From Pseudomonadota bacterium (GTDB lineage Bacteria > Pseudomonadota > Gammaproteobacteria > Steroidobacterales > Steroidobacteraceae), in the NCBI GenBank assembly GCA_016720075.1, contig JADJXW010000001.1:62001-126000 (forward strand): a stretch of 64,000 nt of DNA, given 5' to 3'. A program made the position numbers and the translations under genes. Each line of letters opens with the position of its first letter. Positions within the stretch are counted from its first letter, which is position 1. Under the pieces are notes generated by a model. It made no database searches. It had not been told where the DNA came from and saw nothing but the letters and a program-made list of their open reading frames with translations. Shown here in pieces: positions 26,718-34,792 of the stretch.

Positions 26718-27416
26718 ATGCAAACCTACATTCGTCCCGCTTCCACGCTGCTTCTGTTCACGGGCCTTGCCCTCATCGCCAGCGCGCAGCAGGCGCCTGC
26801 GCCGGCACCGGCCGCGCCAGCGGCGCCGCCGCCGCCGATGGGATTCTTCATCACCAGTGAAAATCCGGGCAAGGGCGGCGACCTGGGAGGCCTGGCCGGC
26901 GCGGATGCGCACTGCCAGAAACTCGCCACCGCCGTCGGCGCGGGCAGCCGCACCTGGCGCGCATACCTCAGCACGCCGGCCGGCAACGGCAAGCCGGCCG
27001 TGCACGCGCGCGATCGCATCGGATCAGGCCCCTGGCACAACGCCAAGGGCGAGCTCATCGCCCGCAACGTGGCCGAACTGCACGGCGACCTGGACCGCGA
27101 CCGCAACAACATCCAGAAGGGCAGCGCGCTGAACGAGAAGGGCGAGCAGGTGTCGGGCCGCGGCGATACGCCGAACCGCCATGACATCCTCACCGGTTCC
27201 GACTCCATCGGCCGTGCCATCCAGACGGCAGAAGACAGCAGCTGCAGCAGCTGGACCAGCAGCGCCGCCACGGGCGCCGCGATGGTGGGTCATCACGACC
27301 GCAACGGCGGCGGCAACACCTCGTGGAATTCCGTGCACCGCTCGCGCGGCTGCGGCATGGAACAGCTCAGGCCCACGGGCGGTGACGGCCTGATGTACTG
27401 CTTCGCCGAGAAGTAA
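26718..27416 (+). CDS. Secreted lectin-like protein of unknown function
   Basis: 232 residues. A signal peptide (LLLFTGLALIASAQQ) is followed by an Ala/Pro linker and a domain starting MGFFITSENPGKGGDLGGLAGADAHCQ. The phrases RDRIGSGPWHNAKGELIA, GRGDTPNRHDILTGSDS, CSSWTSS and GGDGLMYCFAEK are conserved in exported proteins that resemble collagen NC10/endostatin-type or C-type-lectin-like folds. Four cysteines in the mature part could form two disulfides. It is a single gene on the plus strand with the convergent membrane protein overlapping its end by 50 bp. Confidence 0.75.
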   Translation: MQTYIRPASTLLLFTGLALIASAQQAPAPAPAAPAAPPPPMGFFITSENPGKGGDLGGLAGADAHCQKLATAVGAGSRTWRAYLSTPAGNGKPAVHARDRIGSGPWHNAKGELIARNVAELHGDLDRDRNNIQKGSALNEKGEQVSGRGDTPNRHDILTGSDSIGRAIQTAEDSSCSSWTSSAATGAAMVGHHDRNGGGNTSWNSVHRSRGCGMEQLRPTGGDGLMYCFAEK

Positions 27417-27810
27417 AAGCCACCAGCACCAGCACCGCGATCAGCAGCTCCATCGCCACGGGTGCGATGAAGAAGTACTTGATCGAGATCGCGGCGAACA
27501 CCAGGAACGCGAGGCCAATCGTCAGCAGCAGCGGACGAGTGGCCTCGCGGGTCTGTTTCTGGGTACTGGAAACCTGCCAGAGCACCACCGCGAAGCACAG
27601 CAGCATGATGGTCATGAACAGGCCCATGCCCCTGTAGAAATCCAGGTACGAGCGGGTCGAGCCCATCACGTTCATTTCGAAGCTTCGCATCGAGCTGGTG
27701 AGGGCGGCTTCAGTCGGGTCCGCCGGCGTCTGCATCATGCCGATCTGGTGCATGACCGCGTGAACCACAGCCAGCGCCGACGCGAGGCGCAGCGATGTGC
27801 GAAACAGCAT
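27367..27810 (-). CDS. Membrane protein of unknown function, four helices
   Basis: 147 residues from the ATG at MLFRTSLRLAS. Four hydrophobic segments are seen, including GLFMTIMLLCFAVVLWQVS and LLLTIGLAFLVFAAISIKYFF, with a conserved-looking loop MQTPADPTEAALTSSMRSF between the first two. It overlaps the 3' end of the convergent secreted protein. No family name could be given. Confidence 0.75.
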   Translation of the reverse strand: MLFRTSLRLASALAVVHAVMHQIGMMQTPADPTEAALTSSMRSFEMNVMGSTRSYLDFYRGMGLFMTIMLLCFAVVLWQVSSTQKQTREATRPLLLTIGLAFLVFAAISIKYFFIAPVAMELLIAVLVLVAFTSRRSSTSGRHRPWA

Positions 27811-27850
27811 GGCGTGCTCCCTCCAGAAACCGGGAAGGCATTCTCGGGAC

Positions 27851-28210
27851 TCAGCGCGGGTGATGTCCAGCGGCGCGGGCGCCAAGCAGCATGTCGGCGA
27901 GCCTGCGCTGCGCGGCCTGCGCCCCGGAGTGCTCCGAGAAGGCCTCGAGAAGTGTCTGCGGCAGTGTGCCTTCGAGCGGCAGGGACAGACGCTTGCGGAG
28001 CCGGAGGCAGTCGCTGGCCAGCCCGCACAGCTCGGTGCTGACCGGTGGAACGAAATAGACAAGACCTGATCCGTGCCTGGATGGGTGCGTGCGGAACAGG
28101 CTTGAACCCGGCTTCGCGGAGTCAGGCAGCAGAAAGCGCAGGCGGGAGAGCAGGGCGGATTCGCAGGTTTCCAGTTCCCGCTCCAGCGTCTGGCTAGACA
28201 GACCCGGCAC
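27851..28210 (-). CDS. Hypothetical protein
   Basis: 119 residues from a GTG overlapping the end of the DUF1272 gene. Mostly helical and rich in Arg and Leu (CLRLRKRLSLPLEGTLPQTLLEAFSEHSG), without recognisable domain or membrane segment. The overlap with the upstream DUF1272 frame supports coupling. The longer frame beginning further upstream reads through DUF1272 and was not used. Confidence is limited because no homologue family is recognised. Confidence 0.5.
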   Translation of the reverse strand: MPGLSSQTLERELETCESALLSRLRFLLPDSAKPGSSLFRTHPSRHGSGLVYFVPPVSTELCGLASDCLRLRKRLSLPLEGTLPQTLLEAFSEHSGAQAAQRRLADMLLGARAAGHHPR

Positions 28211-28442
28211 AGCCGTCGTCCTTGAGGATCCGCTGCGTCGAGGCGGGATGCCGAGCGAGCTTCGAGGCCGGACGGCGCGGACGGGCAACGAGTTCGCCAC
28301 CACAGTTGGGGCATAGCCCGCCCAATCGCTGTTCTGCGCAGGGTCGGCAGAACGTGCACTCGAAGGAGCAGATCAGCGCCTCCGCGCTCTCCGGAGGAAG
28401 GTCCCGATCACAGCATTCGCAGTTCGGACGCAGCTGAAGCAT
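28194..28442 (-). CDS. DUF1272 zinc-ribbon-like protein
   Basis: 82 residues starting at MLQLRPNCECCDRDLPP. Eight cysteines are arranged as CECC, CSFECTFCRPC and CPNCGGEL, matching DUF1272, which is likely a small zinc-binding protein. The second of two adjacent ATGs was chosen because the family begins with Met-Leu-x-Leu-Arg-Pro. Function unknown. Confidence 0.88.
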   Translation of the reverse strand: MLQLRPNCECCDRDLPPESAEALICSFECTFCRPCAEQRLGGLCPNCGGELVARPRRPASKLARHPASTQRILKDDGCAGSV

Positions 28443-28472
28443 TGCCATTACCTCCTCGCAGGCGGTGGCGAA

Positions 28473-29297
28473 TCAATCACCCATTGTCTTTTCAAACCGC
28501 CACACCAGGCCGTCATCCGGATCCACTACTTCGCCAACGTGCCGGAAGCCGCTCTTGGCAAGGACTCGCTGCGAGGCGGCCGAGTCCGGAAGCGTATGTG
28601 CCCGGACCATGCGGACCTCGCCTGATGCAAAAGCGTACTTGACCATCGCCTTCGCGGCCTCGGTGGCATATCCCTTGCCCTGTTGGTCAGGATCTATGCC
28701 GTAGGCAATCTCGACGATTCCATCCGTCGGTGGACCCTTGAACATGCAGGACCCCACGACAGTGCCGTTCTCCCGATGCACCAGGCGAAAGCCATGTACC
28801 CAGGGGTTCATCGCCGACGACGCCTGAAACTGCGCCATCCAGTCGGCTGAGAGCTGCGCCTTCTCGTCAGGGCTCATCGACTCGATCATCGCAAGGACGT
28901 CCTCGCGGTTCTGGGCGATCAGCTGTGTAGTCGACTCTTCAGCACACTTCTGGAAGAACCGACCCACATCCCACACATCGGATGTGCCGGCGAGAATGTT
29001 GATGTTTCCCTGCGGCGTTACCAGGGTGAGCGGCGCGATGGGAAGCTCCTTGGGCGGGAGCCTCGCCTCTATCGCTGTATAGGGCACGAGGCACCAGTCC
29101 TCCCCGATGCGAAGATAGGCTCCCCGGTCCAATAGCACTGCGTCTGCGCGCCCGCCGTGAGCCAGAACACCCAGCAGCGTATCCGACGGCTCAAGCGGAA
29201 CATCTCCGGGTACCACTCCCGGAGCGCGGAATGACTGCAGTTCCTTGAGAAACTGAGCCACGCGCGACGACACTGGCGTGCGTAGTTTGCCGTTCAT
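28473..29297 (-). CDS. Fusion of an uncharacterised N-terminal domain with a GNAT acetyltransferase
   Basis: 274 residues. The first 120 residues (DTLLGVLAHGGRADAVLLDRG, YLRIGEDWCLVPYTAIEARLPP) form a beta-rich domain I cannot name. From about residue 130 comes a RimJ/RimL-like GNAT with IAYGIDPDQQGKGYATEAAK as the acetyl-CoA loop and SQRVLAKSGFRHVGEV near the end. The start ATG overlaps the stop of the upstream lipoprotein gene (ATGA). GNAT function is secure; the substrate and the reason for the fusion are unknown. Confidence 0.75.
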   Translation of the reverse strand: MNGKLRTPVSSRVAQFLKELQSFRAPGVVPGDVPLEPSDTLLGVLAHGGRADAVLLDRGAYLRIGEDWCLVPYTAIEARLPPKELPIAPLTLVTPQGNINILAGTSDVWDVGRFFQKCAEESTTQLIAQNREDVLAMIESMSPDEKAQLSADWMAQFQASSAMNPWVHGFRLVHRENGTVVGSCMFKGPPTDGIVEIAYGIDPDQQGKGYATEAAKAMVKYAFASGEVRMVRAHTLPDSAASQRVLAKSGFRHVGEVVDPDDGLVWRFEKTMGD

Positions 29298-29554
29298 GGA
29301 ACCCAGTCCTTGAATCGGGGATCGACCGCCTCTTCCTGATGCTCGTCCTGGTCGGCGGCTTCGCGCAAGGAACGTTTCGCCTTCTTTCGGGCGGCCGGGT
29401 ACTCGACGCCGGTAACACATGCTCCTGACTGGAACGCTGCGTCAGTAACGCGACCATCGCAGGTTGACTTGGTGAGGAAATACTTCTCTACCAGGGGTGC
29501 ACACCCGGACAAAAGGCTGATTGCCATGAATACGGCAAGAGATCGAATCTTCAA
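29294..29554 (-). CDS. Putative lipoprotein
   Basis: 86 residues from a TTG that gives a complete signal sequence (KIRSLAVFMAISLLSGCAP) with a lipobox LLSGC. An ATG nine codons later is the alternative. The mature part has two further cysteines (STCDGRV, SGACVTG) and a highly charged C-terminus. The stop overlaps the acetyltransferase start. No family recognised. Confidence 0.55.
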   Translation of the reverse strand: MKIRSLAVFMAISLLSGCAPLVEKYFLTKSTCDGRVTDAAFQSGACVTGVEYPAARKKAKRSLREAADQDEHQEEAVDPRFKDWVP

Positions 29555-29639
29555 GGGGATTGCACCTGGCCTCCGGATGGCGGCACTGATGGGTGGATTG
29601 TAGCGATCTGGGCGAGTGGCTGTGCGGCTGGCGACGTGG

Positions 29640-30197
29640 TCAGACATGGCTTGCTTGCCACTGGCGTCGCAGTCGCGGGAGCAGAACTACCGTAGTGCCA
29701 TACGCCAGCGCTACCGCGACAGGAATAAGCCACGCCCGTTCATCAGGCAGTGCCACCCATATCACCGATACCACGACTGTCCGCACCGTCGCATGGATTC
29801 CGAAAAGGCGGGAGCCGAATGCCCAGCCCATGAGAAAGAAGTCGAGGCTGTAAGCAATCGCCATGACCAGAATCATCAGTTCCGGATATTGGACAGCGGC
29901 GATCAGGACAATTGGCAGCGTCATGCCGAGTACGCTCAAGTGGGTGTACCCGACAATCTCACCGAGCGGGTTGCCCTTGGAGAATGGATCGGCGCCAAGC
30001 AGCCTCGAAGCGAGGATCGCCATCGGAAATATGAATGACGTGCCGATAAGCCAGTAGATCTTCGCAATCTGCAAGGGAAAGACCCACCCGACAACTGCGG
30101 CATAAAGCCAGAACGCCAGGCCGGCGTAGAAATAGCCAATGTTCCATTGGCTCCTGGCAGCCAGATCGAGGCGCAGGTCCTGGAGGCGGTTACCCAT
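29640..30197 (-). CDS. Integral membrane protein of unknown function
   Basis: 185 residues with five or six predicted helices (FYAGLAFWLYAAVVGWVFPL, LIGTSFIFPMAILASRLLG, LSVLGMTLPIVLIAAVQYP, LIPVAVALAYGTTVVLLP). The N-terminal 20 residues are amphipathic. It resembles small bacterial membrane proteins without functional annotation. Base composition is lower in G+C than the core genes, as for the other genes between 28 and 31 kb. Confidence 0.7.
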   Translation of the reverse strand: MGNRLQDLRLDLAARSQWNIGYFYAGLAFWLYAAVVGWVFPLQIAKIYWLIGTSFIFPMAILASRLLGADPFSKGNPLGEIVGYTHLSVLGMTLPIVLIAAVQYPELMILVMAIAYSLDFFLMGWAFGSRLFGIHATVRTVVVSVIWVALPDERAWLIPVAVALAYGTTVVLLPRLRRQWQASHV

Positions 30198-30259
30198 GAA
30201 TATCCTTTTCAGTGCGAACTAACAGCCGGTCCAGCAGCGGGTGGGCAGTCGACAAGCCA

Positions 30260-30676
30260 TCATCGAGCTTCAACATACCGCTTGAAGTTATCAAGGATCG
30301 CTTGCCACCCTGCGCGTTGCTGCTCAATGGAATGTGTTGTCTCGGGGTCGAACGAGACCGCTACCCGCGCGCCGTCGGCACTCTCTGAAAATTCAATCCG
30401 AGCGATTCTGTCACCGAAGGAATACTCGATGAGCTGATGCGGGATGACCGCGGTATAGGTGCCCGCGAAATCAAAACCGAAGCTGCCGTCCTTGGCTTCC
30501 ATTCGAGATGAGAAAGCACCACCAACACGCAGATCCACGCTGGCCTTGGTCGTATGCCAGTCGTCAGAGGCGGCATTCCAATTCACGATATCCGATGGTG
30601 ACGTGTAAGCCTTCCACACATCCCCGATCGGGGCGCGAACAATCGTCTCGATGGTGATTTTCAAACTACCTCCCAC
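30260..30676 (-). CDS. SRPBCC (AHSA1-like) domain protein
   Basis: 138 residues matching the START-like fold of activators of Hsp90 ATPase homologues. Indicators are ITIETIVRAPIGDVWKAYTSP, DIVNWNAASDDWHTTKASVDLRVGG and the C-terminal QQRAGWQAILDNFKRYVEA helix. It probably binds a hydrophobic ligand. It is the last gene before the first attC site of the integron, and its 5' side lies about 100 bp from that site. It might be an old cassette that lost its attC, but nothing proves that. Confidence 0.82.
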   Translation of the reverse strand: MGGSLKITIETIVRAPIGDVWKAYTSPSDIVNWNAASDDWHTTKASVDLRVGGAFSSRMEAKDGSFGFDFAGTYTAVIPHQLIEYSFGDRIARIEFSESADGARVAVSFDPETTHSIEQQRAGWQAILDNFKRYVEAR

Positions 30677-30779
30677 ATAACGAATCCGAAGTGATAAACC
30701 CCGCAGCAGTGCGCCAGAAGTATGCGGCGACTGTCACCCCCAAGACCAGGGAAGCCATGCGATAAATCCTGACGTGTGG

Positions 30780-30863
30780 TCTAACGACCTGGTGGGGCGG
30801 CCGCATGCCGGCGCGCATGACAGGGCAGGTTATCGTTCACGGCCGCTCCAACGACGGGTTAGA
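30780..30863 (-). repeat. attC site of the last cassette
   Basis: TCTAAC ... GTTAGA ends with arms GGGGCGGCCGC and ACGGCCGCTCC. Slightly decayed relative to the consensus (CTGGTGGGGCGG in place of CTAGTTGAGCGG), as might be expected for the oldest, distal end of the array. It supplies the stop codon of the 30837-31343 gene. Confidence 0.85.
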
Positions 30864-31343
30864 TCTCGCCACGCCGGGAGCAAGTGCGCTGAAAGTAAGC
30901 GACATGCTATCGCCATCCCGCAGACCCTGATACGTAGTGAGATGCCCTTTGAACTCTGCCAGCAACGCGTCGCGAATCGTGGGCTGTATGCGCATGCTCG
31001 GCAGCCCCATGGAAGCCAGCTCTGCATTGACCAGGTCCTCGAACTGTTCCGGCGAGCACGCTCCGGTGTGTAGTGACCCAAGCGCCCGGGCCAGAATCTC
31101 GGCGCGATAGGGCGATACACCCAGACTCTGAATGATGTTCTTGTCGGATAGCTGGATCGGTGTGTATCCGCGCGCGATGTTGCCGAAGAAGCCGTCCTGC
31201 AAATCGAATGCACGTTCCACCACAAAATGCGCCAGGTCATGGTGCGGCAGGTTTGGGCCAATATCCGCTGACGCCAGCGTACCGTCCGGTCGTGTGCACG
31301 ACAGCACGTTTCGCGAGGCCCTCTTGGTGATGCGTATGTCCAC
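30837..31343 (-). CDS. Integron cassette protein, unknown function (ends in attC-encoded tail)
   Basis: 168 residues starting with GTG 14 bp from the attC boundary. The central motif LPHHDLAHFVVERAFDL and the GNIARGYTPIQLSDK segment look like a conserved cytoplasmic family, possibly metal-binding through the paired His residues, but I cannot name it. The reading frame has no stop of its own and terminates inside the attC, adding SNPSLERP to the C-terminus. It is the most distal cassette and therefore probably poorly transcribed unless it carries a promoter. Confidence 0.7.
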   Translation of the reverse strand: MDIRITKRASRNVLSCTRPDGTLASADIGPNLPHHDLAHFVVERAFDLQDGFFGNIARGYTPIQLSDKNIIQSLGVSPYRAEILARALGSLHTGACSPEQFEDLVNAELASMGLPSMRIQPTIRDALLAEFKGHLTTYQGLRDGDSMSLTFSALAPGVARSNPSLERP

Positions 31344-31355
31344 GATTCCGAGAGA

Positions 31356-31438
31356 TCTAACGACCTAGCTGAGCGGCCAAGCGCTGAGGCCACGTTACGA
31401 GCAGTTTATCGTTCACGGCTGCTCCATCGACGGGTTAT
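31356..31438 (-). repeat. attC site of the toxin-antitoxin cassette
   Basis: Ends TCTAAC and GGGTTAT; the outer GTTRRRY has lost its last consensus bases and the arms read GCGGCCAAGCGC and CGGCTGCTCC. Loop of the GAGGCCACG-TA-GAGCAG subtype also seen at 40266 and 44659. The decay suggests this site is weak or dead. Confidence 0.75.
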
Positions 31439-31481
31439 GTGGCTCTTGCGGGTATGTCGGAACTGACTTAGGCAGCCAGCT

Positions 31482-31877
31482 GTGAGCCCCAAAGACTAGC
31501 CGCTGGTATGGAAAGGTGGCGAGGTCAAAACGCCACCCCTGTCGCCGGCGGCGAGGCTTGAGATGGGGTATCTGCTGAGGCGGCTGCAGCAGGGCGCACT
31601 GCTGGGAATGCCAGCGTCTAGACCCATGCCGTCGGTCGGGCCGCGATGCCACGAGCTGCGAGTCAATGACGCCAAAGCCAACTGGCGGTTGATGTATCGA
31701 CTCGATGCCGACGCCATATTGATTCTCGAGGTTTTCGCCAAGAAGACCCAAGCGACGCCGAAGGCAGTAATCGATCTGTGCCAAAAGCGCCTCAAGGAGT
31801 ATGACCGTGACAAGCAAGATGAAAGTAAGCAAGCAAAAGGCGCTGGAGAAAAAGGGTTGGGTCGTCGGAAGCGCTAA
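31482..31877 (+). pseudogene. HigB/RelE-type toxin of an integron cassette, interrupted by an in-frame stop
   Basis: Reading from a GTG, the sequence encodes VSPKD, then TAG, then PLVWKGGEVKTPPLSPAARLE and on through MGYLLRRLQQG, PRCHELRVNDAKANWRLMYRLD and VFAKKTQATPKAVIDLCQKRL. This is the phage Gp49/HigB-type RelE toxin family, whose members commonly read ...DKPLVW at that point, so an AAG to TAG change explains the stop. A later ATG could give a protein lacking about 27 N-terminal residues. It is on the opposite strand to almost all other cassette genes. The 3' end overlaps the antitoxin frame. Confidence 0.8.
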
Positions 31878-32133
31878 GGACTTCCTGGGATTGAGCGCCG
31901 AGGAGCAAGCCTATATCGAGCTTCGTTTGAAGCTGGCTGAAGGTCTCAAGGTGCAAAGAAAGCGCCGGGGGCTGAGCCAGACGGCGTTAGCTGAGTCGAT
32001 GAAGTCGAGTCAGTCGCGGGTAGCAAAAATGGAAGCAGGGGATCCGACAGTGTCGCTTGACCTGCTGGTGAAGTCGCTCCTGGCACTCGGTACATCGAGC
32101 CGCGACCTGGCCTCAATCATTGCTGGGCGCTGA
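31819..32133 (+). CDS. HigA-type XRE antitoxin
   Basis: 104 residues from MKVSKQKALEKKGWVVGS. An N-terminal helical segment (DFLGLSAEEQAYIELRLKLAEGL) is followed by a helix-turn-helix (RKRRGLSQTALAESMKSSQSRVAKMEAG). Toxin-first order and this arrangement fit HigBA modules, in which the antitoxin binds both toxin and promoter DNA. An upstream ATG six codons earlier is possible. Opposite orientation within the array implies its own promoter, common for toxin-antitoxin cassettes that stabilise integrons. Confidence 0.85.
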   Translation: MKVSKQKALEKKGWVVGSAKDFLGLSAEEQAYIELRLKLAEGLKVQRKRRGLSQTALAESMKSSQSRVAKMEAGDPTVSLDLLVKSLLALGTSSRDLASIIAGR

Positions 32134-32140
32134 TAGAGCC

Positions 32141-32226
32141 ATATAACGCCCGAGTTGAGCTGCCGCCCGCAGGCGTATTGAAGTGAGCAGTTTATGGTTC
32201 ACGGCAGCTCCAACGAGATGTTAGGG
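32141..32226 (-). repeat. attC site of the Septu-like cassette, divergent type
   Basis: Ends ATATAAC and GTTAGGG, with arms GAGTTGAGCTGCCGCC and GGCAGCTCCAACGAGATG. The core around the right end (CAACGAGATGTTAG) and the left end (AACGCCCGAG) differ from the array consensus (CAACGACGGGTTAG, AACGACCTAG) but match the neighbouring site at 34197. The stop codon of the nuclease gene lies in its outer GTTAGGG. Confidence 0.85.
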
Positions 32227-32883
32227 CGCAGGCGGATCAAGCAGCGGCCCGTACCCCTTCGCAATAAGGGCCGCTCTAACCATTGCAGAATACTCAGAGC
32301 CTACGCTGGCCATTTGTACAAGCTGCCTCTTTAGCACTTCTTTCAAAGGACCAGGCTGGGCGGCATTGAATCTTTCCAGGAGGTTCTGGAGCTCTGTGAG
32401 CTTAAGAATCTTCTGACTAACTAGCGCCAACCGCTTGGGAGAGCACAGCTCCAGTATGTTTACACACACCTCGCCGCGCTGTGCACCCGTCTTTGACACT
32501 ACGACTGGCCCATGGTGTTCCAGGAAGTCATCAATATTGTCCTCATACGGATCTAGGAAGCCATCATGCTCACTGTAGAAGTCATTCTTCCGTCGGTTGC
32601 ACTCGGTGCAAGCGATCGAGAGGTTTGACCACTGAAAGTGCCGGTTGGGATCCTTTGCCGTTGGCACTTTGTGCTCAATGTCGCCTGGCGTGTTGTGGCC
32701 GATTCTGCTTTCGCAATAGATGCACTTGTCGCAAGTCTCTAGTTTCAAAGAGGACTTGATCTGCGGGTGTCGATACCTATATCTCTTGACGCCATCCTGA
32801 GGGTCAGCGAGAAAGTCCTGAAGCCATTGAGCAGCATTGTCTCGAAGAATTGCTGGCTCTTCGACCTTAGTTATGCAGCGCAC
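32221..32883 (-). CDS. ptuB: HNH endonuclease, Septu PtuB-like
   Basis: 220 residues from a GTG one base after the ATPase stop. The HNH core is CIYCESRIGHNTPGDIEH, then FQWSNLSIACTECNRRKNDFY: two CxxC pairs for zinc, the DIEH histidine and the Asn-Leu/CxxCNxxK segment typical of PtuB and RloB-like nucleases. The stop TAA lies in the attC. In Septu systems PtuA and PtuB form a complex that cleaves nucleic acid upon phage infection. The order ATPase then nuclease, sharing one cassette, supports the assignment, but it is by family resemblance. Confidence 0.82.
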   Translation of the reverse strand: MRCITKVEEPAILRDNAAQWLQDFLADPQDGVKRYRYRHPQIKSSLKLETCDKCIYCESRIGHNTPGDIEHKVPTAKDPNRHFQWSNLSIACTECNRRKNDFYSEHDGFLDPYEDNIDDFLEHHGPVVVSKTGAQRGEVCVNILELCSPKRLALVSQKILKLTELQNLLERFNAAQPGPLKEVLKRQLVQMASVGSEYSAMVRAALIAKGYGPLLDPPAP

Positions 32884-32884
32884 A

Positions 32885-34159
32885 CTACTTGCCCTCGAAA
32901 GGCGGAAGATCGGCGACTGAGGCTGTCAATCCAATTTCGCGGAGCTTGGCAAACAAGTCGTCCATCGCTTGCCGATCAGATCCTCGTTCTGCGAAGTCGC
33001 TTAGCGCCATTGCTAGCGCGTTTTCTGCCCATATGGGAATCACGCTTGGCACTTCCAACACCTCCCTTAGTACCTTATCTGGGGATGCTGCCAAACTTGA
33101 AGAAGGCAGGAGCGACGACGCTATGCGACCGGACTCGCCATGCGTTAGTGCATAGACACCCGCGGTCGGATCCGACGTGACGATAAATGGGCTGTGAGTA
33201 GCGACAATGAAGCGATACTTAGGAAACGCAGCAGCCAGTGACGGCATCAGCGCCCGCTGCATACCAGGGTGTAGGTGATTCTCTGGCTCGTCAATTAACA
33301 CCGTGCACTCAGCCTTTCCGCCCAAACATCAGGATCTGCCAGGCAATAGTGAACAGTGCATTGACCCCGCCAGACATTGCGTCAAGGGCGAACTCCCCAG
33401 TTCTGGTTACCAGAACAACATCTGGCATCCGGATCTCCAACCTGTCGAAGCCGAGCTTCTGAGGGAGGATCTTCCTGAGAATGTCTTGAAATTCCTCGAA
33501 CAGTTCTCGGTACTCAGTGTTCTCGGTGACTGCGTCGTTGCCGTAGCCGAACACAGCAAGCGCAATTAGCGATTGCTTGGTAATTGCACCGGGATTGTTT
33601 GAGCGAGCACTACTGAAGCTCTGCAGGAGAAGTTGTTGATACTCCTGATACTGCTGCGCGGTTGTCTTTGGATTCGTTGGTATTGTAGAAACCTGGTGGT
33701 AGGAGGCGGCCGGCCTATGCGATGGGATATATAGGCCTTCGATAGATTGAGCTGCTGAGTACTGAAGGTGGTACTGTGGATTCGTTGCAATCTTCGATGG
33801 AGTTCGGAGATCGCATGAGCGCCCATCGGAGTACGTGATGGCGCCTACACTTTGAGGGCCTTGATCTGGCGTCGCAGATTCATCAACGTCCTCTGGAATA
33901 CTTGCAATGCTCTCGCGTTCCATCTTGAGCGCGTCGCGCTTTCTGAATTCGCTATACAGAAGCCTTCGCGTTCTCCGTGATACGTATGGCGTAGACACGA
34001 ATGGAGATTCCACCCAAAGTGGTGGCCGAGGACCGTCAGTATTGAAGTTTTTCCGCAGCCATTCGCTCCGGTGACTACGGTGGTTTGCGTTCCAAAGCGA
34101 ATGTCGATCGCTTCGAACTGGCGCCAATTATTTAGCTCCAGCCTTTCAAAATGCGCCAT
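32885..34159 (-). CDS. ptuA: AAA ATPase, Septu PtuA-like, with two apparent frameshifts
   Basis: About 425 residues once two indels are corrected. The ATG at MAHFERLELNNWRQFE has a GGGAG ribosome site eight bases upstream. Walker A is GANGCGKTSILTVLG; Walker B is TVLIDEPENHLHPGMQ; the switch region VATHSPFIV follows. This is the ABC/SMC-like ATPase layout of OLD and PtuA proteins. Frame breaks occur near 34015 (GGG run, after GHHFGW) and near 33320 (GGG run, before GGKAECTVL); removing or adding one base restores a continuous protein. Sequencing error is the likelier reason. Directly upstream of the HNH gene. Confidence 0.8.
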
Positions 34160-34196
34160 TAGCATTCTCCCAGAGTCCCGGTGAGCTGAACATGCG

Positions 34197-34284
34197 ACCT
34201 AACGCCCGAGTTCAGCGGCCGCCCGCTGAGGCCTTGAAGTGTGTACTTTATCGCCCACGGTCCGCCTGCAACGAGATGTTAGGC
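34197..34284 (-). repeat. attC site, divergent type
   Basis: Ends ACCTAAC and GTTAGGC with arms GTTCAGCGGCCGCC and GGTCCGCCTGCAAC, sharing the CCCGAGTT and AACGAGATG cores with the site at 32141. The cassette it closes (small membrane protein) and the Septu cassette thus carry a different attC lineage from the rest. Confidence 0.85.
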
Positions 34285-34333
34285 GCTCGAGCATGGCGTT
34301 TGGTTGGACTGGAGCAGCAAGATGGCGCACCAG

Positions 34334-34775
34334 CTATGCAACGTGCTGCGGTACAGCCCGCCTCACGCGAGAGCTAACACGCGATGACGTCAACCATGCG
34401 AGTGCGAGGCCAGCCATTAGAATGGAAGCGATTAGAGTGACGTTGAAGTTGTACCTTTCAGGGTGTCGCAAGAGGTGGACCACGGCTCCAAGTCCGAGAC
34501 CACCGACGAAGCCGCTAGCGACTAGCCCTGCAAGGCTGAGTGCCCCGAAGAGGGCTCCGGACACGAGACCCACTGCCCCAAACCAAAAAAGAAGAACGCT
34601 CCGCGGCGACACCCACGGCGCCACCCGTAACGAACTCCCAGGATAGTTGCCACCATGACTTCTTCTCAACACCGAAGAGGTAGGCAAGGAGAAGAGCGCA
34701 GCCGAATACCGCCGTAAAGGAAAGAGGCGGAAGGATTGCTTGCGCAACCCTAGTCAATTGCTGTGAGCGTTCCAT
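34334..34775 (-). CDS. Cassette membrane protein with apparent frameshift
   Basis: Roughly 147 residues after correcting one indel in a run of seven T residues near 34585. The first frame starts MERSQQLTRVAQAILPPLSFTAVFG and the second continues as GAVGLVSGALFGALSLAG and NVTLIASILMAGLALAWL. Four predicted helices. No known family. The break lies in a homopolymer, so an error in the sequence is probable. Confidence 0.6.
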
Positions 34776-34792
34776 ATTGTTGGTCTCCTGGC

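Noticed and set aside
31413..31832. Minus-strand frames in the toxin cassette
   Set aside because: Antisense to a recognisable RelE/HigB-type toxin on the plus strand.
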